Shown in pieces: positions 8,262 to 17,376 of a stretch of 64,000 nucleotides of DNA. Source of the stretch: JBBATK01 sp046297095 (GTDB lineage Bacteria > Bacteroidota > Ignavibacteria > Kapaibacteriales > NICIL-2); contig JBKCNS010000022.1 of assembly GCA_046297095.1 (NCBI GenBank), positions 62,001 to 126,000 on the forward strand, read 5' to 3'. The notes under the pieces were generated by a model, which did no database searches, was not told the origin of the DNA, and saw only the letters and a program-made list of their open reading frames with translations. Numbering within the stretch: the first letter of the stretch is position 1; each line of letters opens with the position of its first letter. Made by a program: the position numbers and the translations under genes.

Positions 8262-9485
8262 ATGAAGTTACGTACGGTAGTTGCTCGCAGTGTGCTGTTC
8301 GCTTGGTTGAGTTTTGTTTCGCTGAATTGTTCATCTGATGAAACAAAGAACGAACCGGCTGATGAACAGCGAATAGCAGCAGAGTCGGCAGCAAGAGATT
8401 CCGCAGCCGCTCGAAAAAAATTGCAACAAAAACAAGATTCACTGCAATCAACTGCCGAGCTGCAGGCCATTGCCATGTCCGCATCGAAGGTGCCGCCGCT
8501 GCAGGGCCGCTCTGTGTGCCTTTCGCTGTGCGGTATCGATAGCAGACTGAACACGCCATCGGGTAGGGCCGACGCCAATCACGTGTTGCGCTTTTGGCTG
8601 GATGAAGGCGCAGTAGAGATAATCGACATTCCCAGAGGTACCTATGCCGATGTGGGACTGGACAGCGCATATAATTTTATCGCCAATCTTCGCGCGCATA
8701 AAGGTCGTGCCACCTATCTCAAAACAATAGCCCAGATAGCCGGTGTGCCGCGCATCGACTACTACTGTGAAGTAGGATTGTCTCAAGCTTTGGGCATTCT
8801 TGAGCTGCTGGGTCACAAAGACAACGCGCAGGAAACTCTTCGAGCACTTCGCACGCGCCACGCATTTGCCACCGGCGATTTTCAGCGCTCGTATAATCAG
8901 GGAACGTTCTTGAAGCAAACCATGATGAAGCACTTTGGCAAATCAACCTCGTGGTATCGCGATCCCTTGCTTCGCGCCGGCTTGCTCTTGGCAGATACAG
9001 ACATTCCGCTGGATACGGTGAAGTACATCATTGATGCCTTGGATGCCAATGGTTTCCCTGCGAACGGAAAGTGTTACGTGTACATTAAGCCCACCTATTC
9101 TTACCGCCTGCCCGAGTATGATTTTACCGGCAGCGAGAGTATTGCCAAGATCGGCAAGAAGATCGATGAGCGCATGAAGATTGAAGGCTTGGAGCATACC
9201 GATGTGCAGGGCGATTATGTGCGCCGGCTAGATGCAATTGTAGCGAAGGCCGCTGCCGACAGTGCCCGCAGACCGCTGGCTGCAGTAACCACTCTGCGCC
9301 GCGTATTTGAACAGCGTGCATGGATGCAGGTGAACGACAAAGCCTATCGCAAGGTAGTGTTCACGCGTATATGCATGATGATGGAGCAGTGCCTGATCAA
9401 TGCCAAGCGAGCCAAAGATGCTGCGGTGATTCGCAAGTATTACGAAGACCACCAGGCCGTAGTAGAGCCCGCCCTCTCGCGGTAG
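8262..9485 (+). CDS. LCP-family (LytR-CpsA-Psr) lipoprotein
   Basis: A 407-residue protein with a lipoprotein signal (lipobox SLNC, Cys23), a charged Ala/Gln/Asp-rich linker (about 25-75) and an LCP catalytic domain. The domain shows LCGIDSR (89-95), GRADANHVLRF (101-111), DIPRGT (122-127), and the late arginine signature RTRHAFATGDFQRSYNQG (197-214), which corresponds to the pyrophosphate-binding arginines. LCP enzymes transfer polyprenyl-linked glycans onto cell-wall or other acceptors. The usual RDT reads RGT here. A periplasmic lipid-anchored LCP in a Kdo-LPS organism, in a window rich in sugar-export genes, suggests attachment or final transfer of a surface glycan. Domain assignment is from motifs only. 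Single gene with its own promoter candidate. Confidence 0.8.
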   Translation: MKLRTVVARSVLFAWLSFVSLNCSSDETKNEPADEQRIAAESAARDSAAARKKLQQKQDSLQSTAELQAIAMSASKVPPLQGRSVCLSLCGIDSRLNTPSGRADANHVLRFWLDEGAVEIIDIPRGTYADVGLDSAYNFIANLRAHKGRATYLKTIAQIAGVPRIDYYCEVGLSQALGILELLGHKDNAQETLRALRTRHAFATGDFQRSYNQGTFLKQTMMKHFGKSTSWYRDPLLRAGLLLADTDIPLDTVKYIIDALDANGFPANGKCYVYIKPTYSYRLPEYDFTGSESIAKIGKKIDERMKIEGLEHTDVQGDYVRRLDAIVAKAAADSARRPLAAVTTLRRVFEQRAWMQVNDKAYRKVVFTRICMMMEQCLINAKRAKDAAVIRKYYEDHQAVVEPALSR

Positions 9486-9587
9486 ATTCTGCGTCGGTTG
9501 TATGGAACACACTTCGCCCCGTTCCTCGTGTTTAGAACGCAGCTCGAAGGTAGCTTGAAGGTAGGTCGACTGTGCCTCGAACCGATT

Positions 9588-9615
9588 AGCCCCGCACGCT
9601 AAGCCCCGCACGCTA
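9588..9615. repeat. Tandem repeat, 14 bp x 2
   Basis: agccccgcacgcta is repeated exactly twice in the 133-bp space between the convergent LCP and rmlC genes, ending 3 bp beyond the rmlC stop. The preceding stretch also carries the near-duplicate aaggtag. Confidence 0.9.
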
Positions 9616-9618
9616 ACA

Positions 9619-10185
9619 CTACCCTTGCATGCTAAACAGCCTTGCTTCCGGTTTGGCAAACCATTCATCCATGTGCATGGCTGCTTCGTCTTTAGCAGAG
9701 AGCAGAGGTTTGTCGGTAGACCACGCCATTCCGAAACTATCCCACCGAATGCTGCCCTCGGCGCCGGGGTTGTATAGAGCGGTGCATTTGTAGCACACGT
9801 CGGCTTCATCAGACAGCACCAGAAAGCCGTTGGCGAATCCCGGTGGTATCCATACCACAAGATTGTTCACATCATCCACGCGCAAGGATACATGCCGGCC
9901 GCGGGTGGGTGAGTCTATTCGAATATCCAGCTCTACGAGTTCGATGGCGCCACGTACCACGCGCAACAATTTTCCCATGGGCTCATCCCACTGGAAGTGC
10001 ATGCCCCGCAGTACACCTTTGGCAGATCGGGAATGATTGTCTTGGACGAAGCTAGATGGCAGGCCGGCTTCGCGAAACGCCTGCTCGCTGAAACTCTCCA
10101 GAAAGAAACCACGATGATCGCGGAATACCTGCGGAGCCAGCACCGTTACGCCGCCTAGATGGGTTGAATGAATGGATAGAGGCAT
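9619..10185 (-). CDS. rfbC: dTDP-4-dehydrorhamnose 3,5-epimerase
   Basis: RmlC cupin enzyme of dTDP-L-rhamnose synthesis; 188 residues, normal length. It shows FRDHRGFFLESF, the catalytic His63 in LRGMHFQ, Tyr132 in DVCYKC and the end segment LSAKDEAA. One oddity: the usual PxGFAHGF motif reads PPGFANGF, so a normally conserved active-site histidine is Asn119. It starts 2 bp after the stop of the pdxB-like gene on the same strand, so the two are probably one transcript. The other rml genes are not in the window. Confidence 0.92.
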   Translation of the reverse strand: MPLSIHSTHLGGVTVLAPQVFRDHRGFFLESFSEQAFREAGLPSSFVQDNHSRSAKGVLRGMHFQWDEPMGKLLRVVRGAIELVELDIRIDSPTRGRHVSLRVDDVNNLVVWIPPGFANGFLVLSDEADVCYKCTALYNPGAEGSIRWDSFGMAWSTDKPLLSAKDEAAMHMDEWFAKPEARLFSMQG

Positions 10186-10187
10186 AG

Positions 10188-11369
10188 TTAGTCGCGAGAA
10201 ATTATTTCACGTCTGGATGTATAGTTCATTCGAAGCTGCAGGAACGAACGCCTGCGCTCATTGTCCGGCAAAGGTGCATACGATCGAAGCTCGTTACACA
10301 GGTACCCAATGTTCAGAGCTGCGCCAAGTTCATAGTGCAAGGTTTGTAGGTCGCTAAACGAAGAAACACTGCGCAGAGCCGGACCCGGCGGGGCTTTGAT
10401 AATGGCCGCAGATACTACTCCGGCAAAACTTTCGTACGCCCGCAGCATCATGTTTGCTGCAACATAATGTGCGTCCATGCTGTGCCCTGCAATATGCGGA
10501 GTGCACACCCGCGCTCTGCTTGCCAAGGCCGGTGAAAACACCGGCTCGCCTTGCCATACATCCACATATGCGCTCGTGTTTTTTGATGCAATACACTCCA
10601 GCAAATCATGCTCGTTGCAAACTCCGCCGCGAGATGCATGAATGAAGGCTGCCGATGAACGTAGCTCATTGAAGAAGTTGTTCGACAGCAAATGTGCTGT
10701 AGCATGTTCACCTTCGAAGCTTAGCGGCACATGATTGCTAACGATATCACACTGCGAGCTTATCTGGGCAGTACTACAGTGGCGCGATGCTTCCTCCTGT
10801 GTTAACAGGCCGGCTTGCAAAGCAGGAGGATCGTTGATCAATACCTGCATGCCGGTGTCTTTCACAATGCGTGCCACCGCACGTCCTACATGACCATAAC
10901 CTATGATTCCCAGACGCAGGTGGTTCAATCGCAGTGGCGATGAAGTGTTGAGGGCGCCAGTGTTGTTACTACTGTTGTTGTAGTTGTTTTCGGCGATTGT
11001 ATCGTTTGCTCCTATCACCGGCAGAGCTTGGTGTGAGCCGTGAAGCAGGTAATCGCAAATAGCATAGAGCACGTATTCCGCAACGGCATGTGCATTACAA
11101 CCTGCTGCAGCGCGCCAGGCTAGGCCCTGTTTTTGTAAGTACGATGTGTCCAGGTGGTCGTATCCGGACGATGCGGTTCCCACAAAACGCACATCAGTGC
11201 CGCTCAGCAGGGCAGCATCCACGCGGGTTGTGCTGCGCACAAACAGAGCGGTACACTGCACTGCGCGCAGGTACTCGTTGCTGATAGCATCGTAGGGAAC
11301 TTCAGTGACGTTGTCGAATTCTCGCAGCGCATCACCCAAGCCGGGTATGTGATTTACAACCACAATCAT
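10188..11369 (-). CDS. pdxB: Erythronate-4-phosphate dehydrogenase-like protein
   Basis: A 393-residue D-isomer-specific 2-hydroxyacid dehydrogenase. It resembles PdxB, which oxidises 4-phosphoerythronate in pyridoxal phosphate synthesis: VGTASSGYDHLDTSYL and AAGCNAHAVAEYVL are PdxB-like, followed by the NAD-binding GIIGYGHVGRAVARIV and the catalytic-region motifs HASRGGVCNE and TPHIAGHSMDAH. There is a short Asn/Ser-rich insertion before the Rossmann segment. The ATG at 11369 overlaps the stop of the upstream lipoprotein gene as ATGA, so translation is probably coupled and the start at 11396 is unlikely. The exact substrate within the dehydrogenase family is inferred. Confidence 0.82.
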   Translation of the reverse strand: MIVVVNHIPGLGDALREFDNVTEVPYDAISNEYLRAVQCTALFVRSTTRVDAALLSGTDVRFVGTASSGYDHLDTSYLQKQGLAWRAAAGCNAHAVAEYVLYAICDYLLHGSHQALPVIGANDTIAENNYNNSSNNTGALNTSSPLRLNHLRLGIIGYGHVGRAVARIVKDTGMQVLINDPPALQAGLLTQEEASRHCSTAQISSQCDIVSNHVPLSFEGEHATAHLLSNNFFNELRSSAAFIHASRGGVCNEHDLLECIASKNTSAYVDVWQGEPVFSPALASRARVCTPHIAGHSMDAHYVAANMMLRAYESFAGVVSAAIIKAPPGPALRSVSSFSDLQTLHYELGAALNIGYLCNELRSYAPLPDNERRRSFLQLRMNYTSRREIISRD

Positions 11370-13255
11370 TTGGCAGCGGGGATGGTGATGATACAATCGT
11401 CCAAAGCCCAGCGCGGCCGCACCATAAGCTTTGTGCGCATTGGCGCAAAGTGCTCCGCAGCCTGCCAGGGATGAGGCTTGCCGGAGGTATAGAGTCCGTC
11501 CTTATTGCTATCCACAAATACATCCACGGCATACTCTCCGAGAGGGAGGTGTTCGAATGCAAAGCGTCTGTCTGTTCCGGAATACCGGCGAACTTCTGCC
11601 GTACCTCTTAGCAGCCGCACAACCACCGCATCCGAGCTTGCCGAAGAATCGATGATCGTTCCGCGGATGCTGCCGTACAGGCGCAAATCGGGAGTATGCA
11701 CCCGGCGTTGAAGCACCGTATCCGCAAGCCGCTCTCCTGCTGCGTTCAGCAACAACGATGTTCGCATGGAAAAGGTATACCATGTATCGCTCTGCAAGGT
11801 GTCTGCGGGACTTAACACCACGCGATTAGCCGCCGGGTATTGCACGCGCATCGGCCGCTGAACAGAGCCTTGCATACAGGACAAAAGAAGTTTGCCCGCA
11901 GTAGGAGATCCTGTTGCACTGCCTGCTATGTGTGCCGTGCTGTCTCTTTCCATTTGCAGGGCTGTGTTCCAGGTAAAGGTGATCGATGGTGTGCAGTCTT
12001 GCAGCTCCGTGCTATCCTTTATAGATACAGAGAGCAAGGCGGGAGGTACGGCATCCGGTATTGTGGCAGGAGTGAAGATCATGCGTGCGAGTGAATCAAG
12101 CGTGATGTTTCCCGCGGTATCTGCAGGCAAGTCATGCGCGGCAAATGCTACGCGCAGAGGAGCGTCGCGCAGAATGGGCTGCGTAAGTATAGTCCACGAA
12201 GTAGCTGAGCTCACAGAGGGAAATGCAGCCAGCACGCGAATGGTATCGCGACCCGTAGTATCGCAGAGGAGGATATTGCTTTGAAGATCATATGAAGCCG
12301 ACAAGGGTTCGCTCCACTGAAGGTCCAGCCGTGTGTTCGATCGTGGACGAACCTCAATGAGTTCTGCGGGCATGATATCGGCAGCAGGTGTCATGCGAAG
12401 CAGTACAGACACCGTAGCGCCGCTCGCGATGTGCAGATCGCCCGGTGCTGTGGCTGCGGCATCGGTGCCAAAGGTGAACATAGCGTCGTTATCATTATCG
12501 CGAAGCGCAAGGATACGATAGTTGCCATCGGGTAGGGCCGCGAAGCGGAAGCTGCCGTCAGTTCCCACCTGGGTTTTGTAGGTAGGTTTGGTGGTGCCAA
12601 CCTTCAGTTCGGAACTGATGCCAGAAGCCACTGCGGAAGTCACTCCGGAAGTCACTGCGGAAGCCACTCCGGAAGTCACTCCGGAAGTCACTGCGGAAGT
12701 ATCACGCAACGCATACAAATACACAAGTATTCCTTGCGGCTTATCGTCCACAACGCTTCCGCCTATGATGCCTTTATCCAAAAAAGCACCGGTAGAAAAC
12801 ACGATGGTGGTAGCCGATGCCGGCGCATTACCATGAAGGTCGGCATACTGCGTGCCTACCGTGAGAGCATAGGTGGTAGCCGCTTGAAGGGACGAATCGA
12901 AGGTGATGGTCAGGCTGCGACCACTCCAGGAGTAGGAGAGCGCCAGCTCCGGAGAAATGCTGATGCACTCTTGCACTCGAGCATGTTCCACTGCCTCGGA
13001 AAACTCAAGTGTTACGGACTCGCCGCGGAAATTTGTTTGGGTGAATAGCTCCGAAGCTACAACTACTGTGGGCGGAGTCTTGTCTTCAGGTCCGCCATCG
13101 GGAGGGCGCACTACCGCGCAGGATTGCAATGCCCACAGAGCAAGCACACACATCAGATACCACACAGACACAGCAAGGCCGTGCAGCCGCCACGAGGTGG
13201 GCGTCTCCATCTTCTTCCTGCAACAAGATATGCCACTCGTACATGCCGGTATCAT
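11366..13255 (-). CDS. Ig-like domain lipoprotein
   Basis: A roughly 615-630 residue lipoprotein. A signal segment ends in a lipobox (ALQSC) followed by AVVRPPDGGPEDKTPPTVV, a layout I recall for a conserved FCB lipoprotein family with SbsA/Big_5 Ig-like domains. Next come an Ig-like domain (about 60-150), a repeat-rich VTSG/VASA stretch, and further beta-rich modules, ending with a SpaA/prealbumin-like segment (EHLPLGEYAVDVFVDSNKDGLY). Two starts are possible. The ATG at 13255 overlaps the upstream flippase stop as ATGA; the ATG at 13210 gives a more normal signal peptide. Probably outer-membrane anchored; function unknown. It sits in an operon with the flippase above and pdxB/rfbC below. 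Confidence 0.78.
   Translation of the reverse strand: MIPACTSGISCCRKKMETPTSWRLHGLAVSVWYLMCVLALWALQSCAVVRPPDGGPEDKTPPTVVVASELFTQTNFRGESVTLEFSEAVEHARVQECISISPELALSYSWSGRSLTITFDSSLQAATTYALTVGTQYADLHGNAPASATTIVFSTGAFLDKGIIGGSVVDDKPQGILVYLYALRDTSAVTSGVTSGVASAVTSGVTSAVASGISSELKVGTTKPTYKTQVGTDGSFRFAALPDGNYRILALRDNDNDAMFTFGTDAAATAPGDLHIASGATVSVLLRMTPAADIMPAELIEVRPRSNTRLDLQWSEPLSASYDLQSNILLCDTTGRDTIRVLAAFPSVSSATSWTILTQPILRDAPLRVAFAAHDLPADTAGNITLDSLARMIFTPATIPDAVPPALLSVSIKDSTELQDCTPSITFTWNTALQMERDSTAHIAGSATGSPTAGKLLLSCMQGSVQRPMRVQYPAANRVVLSPADTLQSDTWYTFSMRTSLLLNAAGERLADTVLQRRVHTPDLRLYGSIRGTIIDSSASSDAVVVRLLRGTAEVRRYSGTDRRFAFEHLPLGEYAVDVFVDSNKDGLYTSGKPHPWQAAEHFAPMRTKLMVRPRWALDDCIITIPAAK
12624..12695. repeat. 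In-frame tandem repeat, 12 bp x 6
   Basis: Six 12-bp units of the form gaagtcact(g/c)cg lie inside the Ig-like lipoprotein gene and encode a run of four-residue VTSG/VTSA/VASA units. Copies differ at one or two bases. The period is a multiple of three, so copy-number change would keep the frame. Confidence 0.9.
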
Positions 13256-14697
13256 TCGCCGCCTCCTGTGGAACGATCGCTGTTTGCAAAGGTTGATACA
13301 TCAACGATCATATCGGTCTGTGAGGAACCGGATGCGCCGGATGCGTGTAGAGCAGACCAACGCATCAACCCAATGGCGAAGGCTATACATGCCACCAGCT
13401 CGGATGCCACACTCACTACAGCCACGTGCATGGCAGAAGACGATGCCACCAACAGATACGCTCCGGCCGCCACGATAGCGGTAAGCGCCAACACCGTTGT
13501 TACCATCTGCTCATGGTGCGTAGCAAGGAGGAAGCCTTCGAGCACGGTTTTGATACTCAAGAAGACAAATCCCAATGCCAGCACCTGAAGAATACCTATT
13601 GAACTTTGGAAGGTAAATGTCCAGTGCATCAGTAAGGGTGCGGCCAAAGCCAGGGCAGCTCCTGCCGCCACGGCAACTGCTGTGGTGGCAATAAGCACCA
13701 TGCGAATTCGCGGCGCGTGCGCATTTCGTTTTGTGTACTGCGGCAGAATTGTATGGAGAAAGGCGCCCGGTAAAATGCGAGCCGCCGTGGTAAATCGAGA
13801 TGCAGCAGAGAAGAAGCCCACAGCCTGGTTGGTGCCGAACCACCCCAGCATGAGCACCGGCAGACGCACGAGCAATGAGCTAAGAATATTTATGATCGTA
13901 ACATGGCCCTGCTCTTGATAAAACTGCTTCAGTGCCGCGGCCGCGGACGAACTGCCCTCGGCGGTTGGCGTGTGATGTTGATGCTGACTCATGTCCTCAC
14001 TTAAATCTGCCGGAGCCACACGTTCAAACACATGACGCAGATGCAGAAGTTTAAGAATATCACCGGCGAGCAAAGCAGCGGCGCATAGCAGCAGTGAGTC
14101 AGTATACAACAGCACCACAACCGCAGCTGCCAGATACGGAATACCATTGTACAGTGCAGCGATACGAGCCGCACGGTTACTGTGATGCAAACCGCGAAGC
14201 GCGCACACATACGCGTAGGCAAGCGTGGAGGGAAGTACGTCTGCCATCATTACCAACGAGAAGGGAAGAGCAGAGCTATTCTTCAGTCCGGCAATCACTG
14301 CCGCGCACGGTAGCACCGCAGCGCAGAGCAGCAGTTTGATTCGCATTGCCTTGTGTAGCTCGGGCCGAGCCTTGTGAGCATCGGCACCAATGCTTCGCGC
14401 TAAGGTGATGTCGAAACCGGCATCACAGATGGTTTGGGCAATGCCGGCAAGTGCCAAGGTAAACGAGAACACGCCCAGTGTATCTGCGCCTGATGTTCGC
14501 GCCAGCGTAATGACGAATATCGCTCCGCTCACAAGGCTAAACGCATCACCAAGAGCAATGCTCAGTCCGATGGCAAAGAATCGACGTAAGCTCCGGGCTG
14601 TAGTCGGAGTTTGAGCCTGAGCCTGAGTCTGATTCTGAGTCTGAGCAGCAGAACTTGCCGAAGTGTGAGCTGCAGTATGCGCCGGAGGATTGGTCAT
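13252..14697 (-). CDS. Polysaccharide flippase (Wzx/MATE-like)
   Basis: A 481-residue protein with about 12-14 hydrophobic helices, starting RSLRRFFAIGLSIALGDAFS after a Gln/Thr/Ala-rich leader. It contains the family-like pairs TSGADTLGVFSFTLALAGIA and ARSIGADAHKARPELHKAM. Likely moves a lipid-linked sugar unit across the inner membrane. The ATG at 14697 is preferred; a start at 14733 would lie upstream of the TATTTTG element. The soluble leader is encoded by a 6-bp tandem repeat, unlike the other two flippases here. Its stop overlaps the next gene's upstream ATG, so the four genes 14697-9619 form one operon. Confidence 0.85.
   Translation of the reverse strand: MTNPPAHTAAHTSASSAAQTQNQTQAQAQTPTTARSLRRFFAIGLSIALGDAFSLVSGAIFVITLARTSGADTLGVFSFTLALAGIAQTICDAGFDITLARSIGADAHKARPELHKAMRIKLLLCAAVLPCAAVIAGLKNSSALPFSLVMMADVLPSTLAYAYVCALRGLHHSNRAARIAALYNGIPYLAAAVVVLLYTDSLLLCAAALLAGDILKLLHLRHVFERVAPADLSEDMSQHQHHTPTAEGSSSAAAALKQFYQEQGHVTIINILSSLLVRLPVLMLGWFGTNQAVGFFSAASRFTTAARILPGAFLHTILPQYTKRNAHAPRIRMVLIATTAVAVAAGAALALAAPLLMHWTFTFQSSIGILQVLALGFVFLSIKTVLEGFLLATHHEQMVTTVLALTAIVAAGAYLLVASSSAMHVAVVSVASELVACIAFAIGLMRWSALHASGASGSSQTDMIVDVSTFANSDRSTGGGE
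14612..14647. repeat. In-frame tandem repeat, 6 bp x 6
   Basis: Six hexamers of the type tgagcc/tgagtc encode alternating Gln and Thr/Ala residues in the N-terminal leader of the flippase. They look like slippage products and code for a non-conserved tail. Confidence 0.8.
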
Positions 14698-14719
14698 GAA
14701 TAACAGGTGTGATGAGCGG

Positions 14720-14726
14720 CAAAATA
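14720..14726 (-). promoter_or_regulatory. Candidate -7 promoter element (TATTTTG) for the flippase operon
   Basis: gtgTATTTTGC on the minus strand lies 23 bp before the flippase ATG at 14697. The same string precedes the first flippase at 1360-1366. Confidence 0.4.
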
Positions 14727-14825
14727 CACCCACCGTGAAGCAACGGCAAACAGTGCGAACGCTGACGTTGCAAAGAATCGGCTTCGGGCAATGACATCAA
14801 TCAACCGCAAGATTCATCGAGGGAA

Positions 14826-17117
14826 TTACAACCTATACTCCAGATTCACACCGGTTAGCCAATTGCGCGGAAGTCCGGGATCGATGAACACAGGTTGCTT
14901 GGTGGTAATGGTAAGATCCGGATTCAACCACACGCCGGCCACATACCGGGCATCAAGCAAATTGTTCAATCGAGCAAATGCGCGAATACTAAAACCGGTG
15001 CTTACGGAGAAGGTATACGATGCCCAGATATCCGTCGTAGAATACGCCGGTGCGCTTGTGGTGTTTACATCGTTGGCATACACCATACCAACGTATCGTG
15101 TTTCCCATTCAACCTTGACGCCGCGAATGTACGTGGGCTCGTAGGCCAGGCGTACTGTGGCAAATAAGGAGGGTACACCCGGCATGATGTTGCCCGATAA
15201 ATCCAGCAGCCGGCCCGCCAGCGAGGCATTCACGAATGAGGAATCAAAAGTGTAGTTCGTGAGAGTGTTCGAGGATACACTCGCAGAAATCATGGCGCTG
15301 ACACCTTCCTGCAAAGCAACAGAGCCGCCAAGCTCCATGCCCGCACGACGCGTGCTTCCTGCCGACATATAGAATCTTCCTCCCCGATAGGGAATAAGAT
15401 CGTTCTCGGTAGTTACCAGATACACGGCAAGATCCACACTTGCAGATCGCACAACAGAGCTTCCACTGCTCAGCGCGATTTTGGTTCCGGCTTCGATGGT
15501 TCGGCTGCGAATGGGCTCTAGAAGTGAGTTAATGGGCCGTAATGTATCCTCGCCAAAAGCCGACGGCGGGTCGGTTTCGTTTCCGGCAGGAATCTCTATG
15601 CCATAGGCAAGGTTGCCATATACCGACCACTCGCTTCCGAGCATGTAGTTCACACCGATCTTCGGCGACAGCTGAGAAAAAGTGCGAGACTCGTTGAGCT
15701 TTGGGTTGATAAAGTTTGCGTACGAGTACGTGATGTTGTCCGAGCGCAGACCGGCAAGAATGTGCAAATTTTGGTTCAGCGTCAGAATTTCCTGAGCAAA
15801 AAATCCTAATGAGTGTGCCGATTCGCTGCGATTGTCTCGTAGAGTATTTCCCCGTGATTTGGTTAAGGGATCCAGCGAGTAAAACAGGATTGCACCATCT
15901 TGGTAGGTGTTGTCCAAACCAAGCAGCAGCTTGCTATGTACCGCTGAAGTTATAGCTGCATCGTAGCTGTAGGAAGCGCTGCCTCCCACATGATAGCGCG
16001 TGAAATCTCTGAAGGTGTTTCGCTCGGAGCGCTGCAGAAACTTTGGCTCAGCGAAAAGTGTGAACGATACCGAATGTCCGTGGTCCATGAATTGATCCAA
16101 GGACAACCCTATACGGCCAAGCCGATTGAAACGTCGCTCGTCGCGGGCAACATACGTGGGGTTATAAATGCTCGAGTCGTTCTGAGCTTGTTGGGCATTT
16201 ACGTCGAATTGTGTTTGTGTGAGTGGCCCGGGAATGCGGAAAAAGTTTGAAGCGGCTGCTACGTGCACACCAAGCAAAGTGGCATCGGCAATTCGGGTTT
16301 GAACGCCAGCCATTGATTGAAACAGTGCGGAGCCTGAGTGTTCACGCCAGCCGCCAAATGTTGTGTTCGAAGTAATGGCATAGGCCTTCGTATTCCCACG
16401 GAAATACGAGTACTGCAAAGAGCTCTTGATGAAGTCGAACGAACCCGCCGCAATGCTGCCCTTCAGCACTGCACCGGTAGCCGTGGGCAAGGTGGATAAA
16501 CTCACAATGCCACCCGAAGCATTGCCCCATAAAGCCGAAGTGTTCGATCGTACGATCTCCATCGACGTGATGGCCCATGGATCCACAAGGTCCAGCGATG
16601 TGCGCCCGTCCGGCTCGGTGAGTGGCAGGCCGTTCAGTAAAAATCGTATCCCTCTGGTGGTGGCTGCATTGGAACGCTCGCCTGCTCCCCGTGCTCCAAA
16701 GCCCCGAATGCTGATGCGCACATCTTGGTTGCCGCTTCTGGATTGTACAAGGGCGCCCGGAACCACCGAAAGAGCATCGTCCAAACCGTAACCTCGAGCG
16801 GTTTCGAAAACAACCGCAGGTACCAGGGTAATTGCAGCAGGCACGCTCATGCGATCGGCCCCGTAGCGCGCGGCTGTTACCGTTACAGAACCGGGAAGAG
16901 AATACGAGACTGTATCCTTGAACACCGGGATCCTTGAGTATGCTGCCGTGCCTAGTTGTTTTGCCGAGGAGTCAATCAATATCACTCGCTGCACCGGATA
17001 TACCGGCAATGCCATTGCCGACGCTGATAGCGGCAACACGAACACACAGATTGCAAGCAGCGCCAGGAATACCGGCCCAACAGATAGTCTGCGGGCAATA
17101 GTCAAAAGAGAAGACAT
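14826..17117 (-). CDS. TonB-dependent outer-membrane receptor
   Basis: A 763-residue receptor. A signal peptide (about 1-34, ending LSASAMA) is followed by a plug domain with VVPGALVQSRSGNQDVRISIRGFGARG, of which RISIRGFGARGAGERS and RTSLDLVDPWAITSMEIVR are classic, then a 22-strand type barrel ending NWLTGVNLEYRL. The plug resembles ferric-siderophore/citrate receptors more than SusC proteins, and no carboxypeptidase-like N-terminal domain is seen. It imports a ligand across the outer membrane using TonB energy. No transport partner genes or Fur-type site are evident nearby. The ligand, probably an iron chelate, is inferred. Confidence 0.92.
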   Translation of the reverse strand: MSSLLTIARRLSVGPVFLALLAICVFVLPLSASAMALPVYPVQRVILIDSSAKQLGTAAYSRIPVFKDTVSYSLPGSVTVTAARYGADRMSVPAAITLVPAVVFETARGYGLDDALSVVPGALVQSRSGNQDVRISIRGFGARGAGERSNAATTRGIRFLLNGLPLTEPDGRTSLDLVDPWAITSMEIVRSNTSALWGNASGGIVSLSTLPTATGAVLKGSIAAGSFDFIKSSLQYSYFRGNTKAYAITSNTTFGGWREHSGSALFQSMAGVQTRIADATLLGVHVAAASNFFRIPGPLTQTQFDVNAQQAQNDSSIYNPTYVARDERRFNRLGRIGLSLDQFMDHGHSVSFTLFAEPKFLQRSERNTFRDFTRYHVGGSASYSYDAAITSAVHSKLLLGLDNTYQDGAILFYSLDPLTKSRGNTLRDNRSESAHSLGFFAQEILTLNQNLHILAGLRSDNITYSYANFINPKLNESRTFSQLSPKIGVNYMLGSEWSVYGNLAYGIEIPAGNETDPPSAFGEDTLRPINSLLEPIRSRTIEAGTKIALSSGSSVVRSASVDLAVYLVTTENDLIPYRGGRFYMSAGSTRRAGMELGGSVALQEGVSAMISASVSSNTLTNYTFDSSFVNASLAGRLLDLSGNIMPGVPSLFATVRLAYEPTYIRGVKVEWETRYVGMVYANDVNTTSAPAYSTTDIWASYTFSVSTGFSIRAFARLNNLLDARYVAGVWLNPDLTITTKQPVFIDPGLPRNWLTGVNLEYRL

Positions 17118-17376
17118 TATTCAGTTCAATAAAATCATCATTGAAAAAAGGCATGCGATGATCGCACCAATGTGGGATGGCGGTGGCTGCAGTGAGCAGC
17201 ATCCTCTGTGACTACCGGATTTCACCGGCAAGGCATTGGCACAGAGCACATAGCAAAAAGCACAGAGCCCGCTCCATACATCAGGCCCTCGTCGCAAAGT
17301 GTGCACAACACACCGCGTTAGTGGCACCCATGCTGTACACGAATACCGATAGTAGAGTGAATGTCGCTATGCTGAA
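17118..17376. other. Intergenic region upstream of the TonB-dependent receptor
   Basis: No gene is supported here. TGTGCACAA (17300-17308) is a one-mismatch DnaA box. On the minus strand there is a short hairpin with CCGG arms around 17214-17231 that superficially recalls a cobalamin riboswitch, but the rest of the riboswitch core is missing. No clear promoter. Confidence 0.5.

Noticed and set aside
17118..17260. Cobalamin riboswitch-like hairpin upstream of the TonB-dependent receptor
   Set aside because: Only a short CCGG-type hairpin resembling part of the core is present on the minus strand; the other conserved cobalamin segments and the terminal AGACCTGCC-like box are absent.
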